From CAZPUS01 sp964589825 (GTDB lineage Bacteria; Fibrobacterota; Chitinivibrionia; Chitinivibrionales; WJKA01): DNA of 64,000 nt. Each line of letters opens with the position of its first letter. Within the stretch, counting starts at the first letter, position 1. The stretch lies in NCBI GenBank assembly GCA_964589825.1, contig CAZPUS010000011.1:19195-83194 (forward strand). Reading direction: 5' to 3'. The notes under the pieces were generated by a model, which saw only the letters and a program-made list of their open reading frames with translations, was not told the origin of the DNA and did no database searches. Made by a program: the position numbers and the translations under genes. This document shows positions 60,301-64,000 of the stretch, piece after piece.

Positions 60301-60828
60301 CCCGTCGTAAAGGAGTCGTTCGATTCGGCGCCATGTGGTATCGGTGCGATGCTTGATCTCCATAAGGCGGGAGATACGGGAAAGATTATTCTGTTTAATA
60401 GCGGAAAACATTTCCGCTACCGGGCTGGTACCGATCATTTCTCTGCTTATTGAGAGGTCTTCCGTAAGCTGCCGGCTCAGCTTGTCGAGGTCTTTCGAGA
60501 TATGCATTATCGATTTGCGGATATCTTCTACACGCGTATCAAACCTGGCGAGTTCGCTGTCCGAAAGCCGGGTGATACGTCGGGGCAGCAGCTCCAGCAT
60601 TTCGATATCGTGTACCACCTCTTTTATTGACATGAGCTCCCGGCGCAACACGTCGATTTTGTAATGCTCTCCCCCAAGGCGGCGTACCACACGGTCTGCC
60701 GAGGACCACAGCTTATCTTCTTTATTTTGAGGTGCGGCATGTACCAGTGCACATACCAGTCCTGCTGCAGCGATGAGTGTCGCTGTACGTGGCAGGAGAA
60801 TGCCGGATGTGTAGGTACGTGTTTTCAT
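57310..60828 (-). CDS. giant exported TPR protein with coiled coils
   Basis: 1172-aa protein with an N-terminal signal peptide (residues ~12-32, GLVCALVHAAPQ). It is built of TPR-like repeats and long coiled-coil stretches (roughly 540-760), e.g. YYSLGWCYNELSRPDSALAYM and YNMAEILFSLGRYEQAAQEYI. No enzymatic domain seen. Size and architecture resemble TPR scaffold proteins of gliding or envelope machines, such as GltE/AglT-type proteins of Myxococcus, but homology is unproven. Followed by the second TPR gene (52-base gap). Confidence 0.8.
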   Translation of the reverse strand: MKTRTYTSGILLPRTATLIAAAGLVCALVHAAPQNKEDKLWSSADRVVRRLGGEHYKIDVLRRELMSIKEVVHDIEMLELLPRRITRLSDSELARFDTRVEDIRKSIMHISKDLDKLSRQLTEDLSISREMIGTSPVAEMFSAIKQNNLSRISRLMEIKHRTDTTWRRIERLLYDGADAMGIDLPHTRTRQDDREFLRIIRSNLGLESEKFYEWLTHLKDKLTERADITALEEMQRIDLHRMRTLLENGKYNILIKRMPGILKRYENIVPVDELRQVYLRAKFITGSFAEVVAQASLIPEVSPVRKKADVLYIQSLYRLGHYADVWEWAQQYDFSSLSGRNRNLCLWLSMESGLRREKSEGLLELSTQSVHAAPYALHVMHTLARHFFANNDFETAISICREARRTRTTTSLDDRLKQRILLLLAQLYYEQEKYELALKHFFELLDYEAHFSDGLYGISRCYIALGKYNKANISLKKLINQAPQSPHAIDALVVLAKRYVKKAHYEWQKTEAATQQKQRIFNLLQKTRNRMHTLQDANAAQENLTKLKEIRNQLQTTMDSIGSLDTKSTDRIRSYFATAEQITGFVYRYYHSGEFQEAVFTHTREKILYTLDSLITEHTATETQNNENESRQDNRSHYTRQQVKHRVRQMRFLQTTIHIDRHRWEKQRIAHHKRKIRFTIDSLRSGKELASDTTVVARISQQIERRKRSLDSLIVYEETFSVQSRRDLIRECQNKLALDPPPEDEVYIGYHLGELYFQQEKNEYRQRYARYESRLMRYDSLMREYRAGANINRPEPPQPPRPDYSRSIRTFSRLVNKYPEHDHIFPVYYSLGWCYNELSRPDSALAYMEKLARYYPDSRYAPQAWMYIGETAFDNNRLAKAEDAYRRVIQYPTSRWFDEALYKLAWTHYRRSNPNMAISSFIALIDLGKRSFSGKAQLQNEAMKYIAISFSEADFSGQEGLQRATEFIKRLGNRRMGIQILEKLGQIFEEQGRYSLAANSYNKILQLYPYDRRRPHIEYRLVIAQTRDMSPEQTVERKVDYFSKFHRKGTWTSAKEDAHIVARADSLAQHMMYEAVTDLHQQALYERDTTLYSRAANYYRTYIEAYPDHPNANECHYNMAEILFSLGRYEQAAQEYIAVSNRYPDSKYKENAAWNAIVASQRLLSSSENKPD

Positions 60829-60887
60829 AATGAACTCAGTTTGCTTTTAACTAATCGGGTTTGCCTGGAAAATTGTGCAGGCGGTGG

Positions 60888-62147
60888 TTACTCCTCTTCT
60901 TTAGCATCTTTTTGTTGAAGGATCTCTTTTCTTCGTTCTTCTATATCGCGTAAGCGGGATTCAGGCTCTTTTTTATTCGTTTCATCTGTCTCCTGGTCTG
61001 TTGTTTCATCGGCGTGTGACGTATCCGGAGATTGCAGTCGTTTCAGCCGACGGTCGATATCGATTTTTGTGTCGTCACGGATGTTTTTGCTGATAAGAAA
61101 AAAGCGGCGCATCTCGGCGCCTGTCTGGCGATACCGAAGCGGAAAGGAAATTTCGGTAACTACTTTCCATCTGGTATACCATGGCTCGAAAGGCGCGGTG
61201 ATCCCTTTATCGCATTCCCGCTTGAAATCGGTTCCCTGACAATTGCGATGCAGCGCCGCCCGGTCATCATTGATGAGTGCGGATCCCTGGTTACGGCTCA
61301 GCAAAATCGGAACGCAGGCCAGAAGAGATATACCGTTTTCATACCGCAGACGTCCGCCGGCAATAAGGTATGCGGGATTTTCGGTAAATCCGACTTCCCA
61401 TTTTTCCTGGTCTTCCAGGCCCTCCCATTTAAAATGAAAGGTTTTAGGCTTGATGCTGTTATTAACCAGTCCTTCCATATAGAATTCACAGAATGCCTCA
61501 TAATTGCGTCCGTAAAAACACAGACCCCCGGAAAGCACATATTCCGAATAGTTCCGGTATCGTTCATCCATCGGTACTTTTATACCGAGATTTACGTTCG
61601 CCTTGAGAGGCAGGATGCTGATTTTTGCGATAAAATCCCGCTCATAAAGCAGCCGGGCAAGGAGAGTGCCGCCACCTACAATAAAACCTTCGGGGCAGAA
61701 GCCGGTGCCGCTGTCGGTTCTGAATCCGCTGATGGAGGGGAATTTCCCCAGAAAATTGTAATGATAACCTATTCGCATTCCGATATTCTCGAATCGAAGG
61801 TCCTTGTTGTTGGGCGGGGTGATTTTCCCAAGGGCGGTTACATGACCGAATTGCGGTTTTTTCTCCCAGGGATATGAAATCAGCCTGGAATCGACATGAA
61901 GAGACATCCACTGCAGGATGCCGATACGTGTTTCGGCCTCGAGAAAAGGAAATGGCGTCAGCGCTTCGTTCGTGTCGGGATTGTCCCATAAAAAGCCGAC
62001 GGCACGTCCCGTAATCCATACATTACCGGCACCGGCGGTGTTGGCACCGTCGCTTTTGTACAGTCCCCACCCTCTGCAGCGTTTCATATAGGTTTGTGCA
62101 GGGATGGCGCACGTACAGAGCATTAATATGAGTACTATTCGTCGCAT
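60888..62147 (-). CDS. outer-membrane beta-barrel-like protein with charged C-terminal tail
   Basis: 419-aa exported protein. Signal peptide at residues 1-18 (RIVLILMLCTCAIPAQT), then ~310 residues of alternating aromatic/polar beta strands (IGMRIGYHYNFLGKFPSISG). The C-terminal ~60 residues are charged and helical (DETTDQETDETNKKEPESR). This resembles a barrel with a periplasmic coiled tail. It lies 4 bases after the first barrel gene, so they are co-transcribed. Confidence 0.7.
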   Translation of the reverse strand: MRRIVLILMLCTCAIPAQTYMKRCRGWGLYKSDGANTAGAGNVWITGRAVGFLWDNPDTNEALTPFPFLEAETRIGILQWMSLHVDSRLISYPWEKKPQFGHVTALGKITPPNNKDLRFENIGMRIGYHYNFLGKFPSISGFRTDSGTGFCPEGFIVGGGTLLARLLYERDFIAKISILPLKANVNLGIKVPMDERYRNYSEYVLSGGLCFYGRNYEAFCEFYMEGLVNNSIKPKTFHFKWEGLEDQEKWEVGFTENPAYLIAGGRLRYENGISLLACVPILLSRNQGSALINDDRAALHRNCQGTDFKRECDKGITAPFEPWYTRWKVVTEISFPLRYRQTGAEMRRFFLISKNIRDDTKIDIDRRLKRLQSPDTSHADETTDQETDETNKKEPESRLRDIEERRKEILQQKDAKEEE

Positions 62148-62151
62148 GATT

Positions 62152-63330
62152 TCATTCGTCCTCTATCTCTTCCGGTATATCTTGCGGCATATCGTTACCA
62201 CCGGTATGCTGGTGTTCTATATCACGAAGCATATGTTCGAGCGTATCCATTTTCGTTTTTATTCGTTTTCGGTGTGAGATTAACTCCTGCTGTTTTTTCT
62301 GATAATCGAATCCTGCAGTGTTATCGAGTCCTATCGAATCGACGGGAAGATTATTCGTTACATTGGTAAGCATCGCGTCATTCTGTCGGGTGGTATCCTC
62401 GTAAGGTGTCGTTGATTCCTCTTTTGTGCGCTGTGCGAATACGAGAGTGCGTACCGCTTCGGTGTTGGTCTCCTTGAAAGCCAGCGGTATTTCCACGCCT
62501 GCATATGCACCGAGATAGTAAGGGGTAAAGGCATTGTGTGCCTCATCTGGTTTTATTTCCTGTGTGAGGGTTAGTCGCAATCCTCCTACCATACTTATTC
62601 TGTTGAAGATGCGTATCCGGGCTCCGGGTTCCGCCCATATATAATACTGTGTGTAACTTGCATCACCCGAAGGATTGTAGTTATTGGGTTTTTCCTGATA
62701 AAATGCAGCCCCGGCATTGATAAACGCGCTGTGGCGAACATGTTTCCATTCGAGGCCAACCAGCGTAACGAGTTGTCGGTAACGATATAAAAGCTGTGTA
62801 TCGTCTGCAAAGGAGAGTTTGAAATAGGTTTTGAGCGGGATATATTCATTGAGCGCCAGCCAGTCAAAGTCGACGATACACGAAGGATAGATAAAGGGGT
62901 TGTAATTGGGCTTGGTTTCATCCGCATTTTTCGTAACGGTATCCAGAGAGGTGGTGAGAAAGACATCCAGTCGAAGCGCGATGCCGAGCCAGCGCAGTTT
63001 GTCATTGCCGGGTGTGGTAATATGCAGATGCATCCTGGCGGGGCCCAGGCCCCGTTGCGTGACCGGTACTATAGAGCCGGAAAGCTGCAGCAGAGGGGCA
63101 ACCCCAACCTTTGCACCGGCATGAGGATTGAATTCCACCCCGGCAGCCGAGGTGCTGAAATCGAGTCCGCTTACCGCGATCAGGTTGCCTGTCTGGAGGA
63201 CGTTCGAGGCATTAATGGCCACAGTTCCCTCGTTGCGGCTTCGCATTACCGTCTCGGGAGCACTCCAGACGACCTTTGAAATAAGCGTCGGTAGTAAAAA
63301 AATCGATGTTATGGTAAGAATGTGTTTCAT
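62152..63330 (-). CDS. outer-membrane beta-barrel-like protein with coiled-coil C-terminus
   Basis: 392-aa exported protein. Signal peptide at residues ~1-24, then ~280 residues with beta-strand pattern (VGVAPLLQLSGSIVPVTQRG, YYLGAYAGVEIPLAF). The C-terminal ~90 residues are helical and charged (YQKKQQELISHRKRIKTKMD). Same design as the next gene's product, so the two probably form a pair of outer-membrane subunits. It starts 22 bases after the HTH gene. Confidence 0.7.
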   Translation of the reverse strand: MKHILTITSIFLLPTLISKVVWSAPETVMRSRNEGTVAINASNVLQTGNLIAVSGLDFSTSAAGVEFNPHAGAKVGVAPLLQLSGSIVPVTQRGLGPARMHLHITTPGNDKLRWLGIALRLDVFLTTSLDTVTKNADETKPNYNPFIYPSCIVDFDWLALNEYIPLKTYFKLSFADDTQLLYRYRQLVTLVGLEWKHVRHSAFINAGAAFYQEKPNNYNPSGDASYTQYYIWAEPGARIRIFNRISMVGGLRLTLTQEIKPDEAHNAFTPYYLGAYAGVEIPLAFKETNTEAVRTLVFAQRTKEESTTPYEDTTRQNDAMLTNVTNNLPVDSIGLDNTAGFDYQKKQQELISHRKRIKTKMDTLEHMLRDIEHQHTGGNDMPQDIPEEIEDE

Positions 63331-63352
63331 AACCGATTCGATATCATGGGGG

Positions 63353-63601
63353 TTATGCTGTTTTGCTTCGTGTGACGACCGGCATAAGCGTCGTATCGCG
63401 TTTGAACCGCTTTCCGTTTTTGCGTAGTCTGCGTTTGTGCTCTTTCAATACACCGAGCTGATACCTGCTGATAAGGCGCCAGCCGCACTCGTTGCGCATA
63501 TCTTCGATACCCAGCTCAGGGTCATCGAGCCAGCGTTTGAGTGTAGAGACCGAGACCCGCAATTTTCTGGCAGTTTGTCCGCTGGTGAGGTATTCAGGCA
63601 T
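63353..63601 (-). CDS. small HTH DNA-binding protein (MerR/excisionase-like)
   Basis: 82-aa protein. LTSGQTARKLRVSVSTLKRW is a helix-turn-helix of the HTH_17 (MerR-like/excisionase) type, followed by ISRYQLGVLKEHKRRLRKNG and a basic tail. ATG 63601 follows GGAGGA. It is the first gene of the leftward trans-envelope operon, so it may autoregulate it; excisionase of a mobile element is less likely because no integrase is nearby. Confidence 0.8.
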   Translation of the reverse strand: MPEYLTSGQTARKLRVSVSTLKRWLDDPELGIEDMRNECGWRLISRYQLGVLKEHKRRLRKNGKRFKRDTTLMPVVTRSKTA

Positions 63602-63941
63602 GGTAGCTCCTCCTTGTTTGTTGTTTTAGTGTATATGTTTTTTTTATAATTTGTTATCAAAAAATGGTGAAGTACTACTATATGTTGTATCCGTAACGGC
63701 TTGTTGTGCATCATGTAGTGTATATAAGTGGTTGAAATTTTTAAAGTTATCATATCCGCCAACCTGTTCATATTATACTTTATTTTCGCGATTCTGTCAA
63801 CATATGGGGGGGCTGTCTCTTCACGAGGTGACAAAGGCCTGGTTAACAAATAGTAATGTGGCGGAGAAGGGGGGAGGTCTTATTCAGTAGTGAAAGAGGT
63901 GCGACATATATTATTTTTAACCGATATAGAAGAAAAAAGAT
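63602..63941. other. AT-rich intergenic stretch
   Basis: No gene found. It is more AT-rich than its surroundings and should carry the promoters of the leftward HTH-led operon and perhaps of the tRNA. Confidence 0.5.
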
Positions 63942-64000
63942 GCGGCCATAGCTCAATTGGATAGAGCACCTGACTACGGATCAGGAGGTTTGGGGTTCGA
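63942..64000 (+). tRNA. tRNA-Arg (anticodon ACG), 3' end outside window
   Basis: GCGGCCATAGCTCAATTGGA begins the acceptor and D-arm. The anticodon stem CCTGA/TCAGG encloses loop CTACGGA with anticodon ACG (63976-63978), read as Arg. The T-arm (GGGGTTCGA) runs off the window end. Confidence 0.93.

Noticed and set aside
61032..61877. 281-codon frame opposite the beta-barrel gene
   Set aside because: Shadow of the leftward gene; no start signals or motifs.

Overview
This window comes from a diderm (Gram-negative-type) bacterium. It encodes signal-peptide-bearing outer-membrane beta-barrels, a Wza/Wzc polysaccharide export pair, a TolQ/TolR/TonB-like energy module and a periplasmic lytic transglycosylase. 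No marker fixes the phylum. The gene content would suit a Fibrobacterota/Chitinispirillia-like or similar deep-branching diderm lineage, but that is only an inference. Coding density is high, and the long blank stretches mostly hold a dispersed palindromic repeat.

Layout. 1-3.1 kb: the 3' end of a pgsA-like gene, a peptidoglycan-recycling pair (NamZ-type muramidase plus a MurU-like nucleotidyltransferase) and rpsU. 3.2-6.5 kb: a SPOUT methyltransferase, a UMF1-family transporter and an exported protein of the group often labelled 'asparagine synthetase B'. 6.8-12.6 kb: a beta-helix plus beta-barrel outer-membrane protein, lepB, an inositol-monophosphatase-family enzyme and panB. 13.5-22.3 kb: ssb, then yceD-rpmF-plsX-fabD-fabG-acpP-fabF-rnc (ribosome and fatty-acid synthesis). 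22.6-26.9 kb: trmFO, topA and a standalone IMP cyclohydrolase (PurH N-terminal half). 27.4-36 kb: a small Cys-rich protein, a Ca/Na antiporter, an Rrf2 regulator, nadA, metA, a serine acetyltransferase and a TPR lytic transglycosylase. 36.3-50.8 kb: an exopolysaccharide locus with six single-type glycosyltransferases, one GT2-GT4 fusion, a Wzy/ligase-like protein, a methyltransferase, Wzc and Wza. 50.8-63.6 kb: a trans-envelope operon with an HTH protein, two beta-barrels, two giant TPR proteins, a small exported protein, TolQ, two TolR and a TonB/AgmX-like protein. A tRNA-Arg runs off the end.

Two things stand out. First, about ten copies of a ~163-bp element lie between genes. Each is one long imperfect palindrome (two ~80-nt arms, ~5-nt loop), and some copies keep pairing through compensatory changes. 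It interrupts the fab operon three times, and one copy end supplies a gene's stop codon. Second, the 50.8-63.6 kb operon has the same kinds of parts as the Myxococcus Agl-Glt gliding machinery (one TolQ, two TolR, AgmX-like protein, TPR proteins, outer-membrane barrels). It sits directly upstream, on the same strand, of the polysaccharide locus. One of its two TolR subunits has Asn where the proton-carrying transmembrane Asp is expected.

All start choices were made by eye from start codons, Shine-Dalgarno sequences and overlaps. No database search was run.
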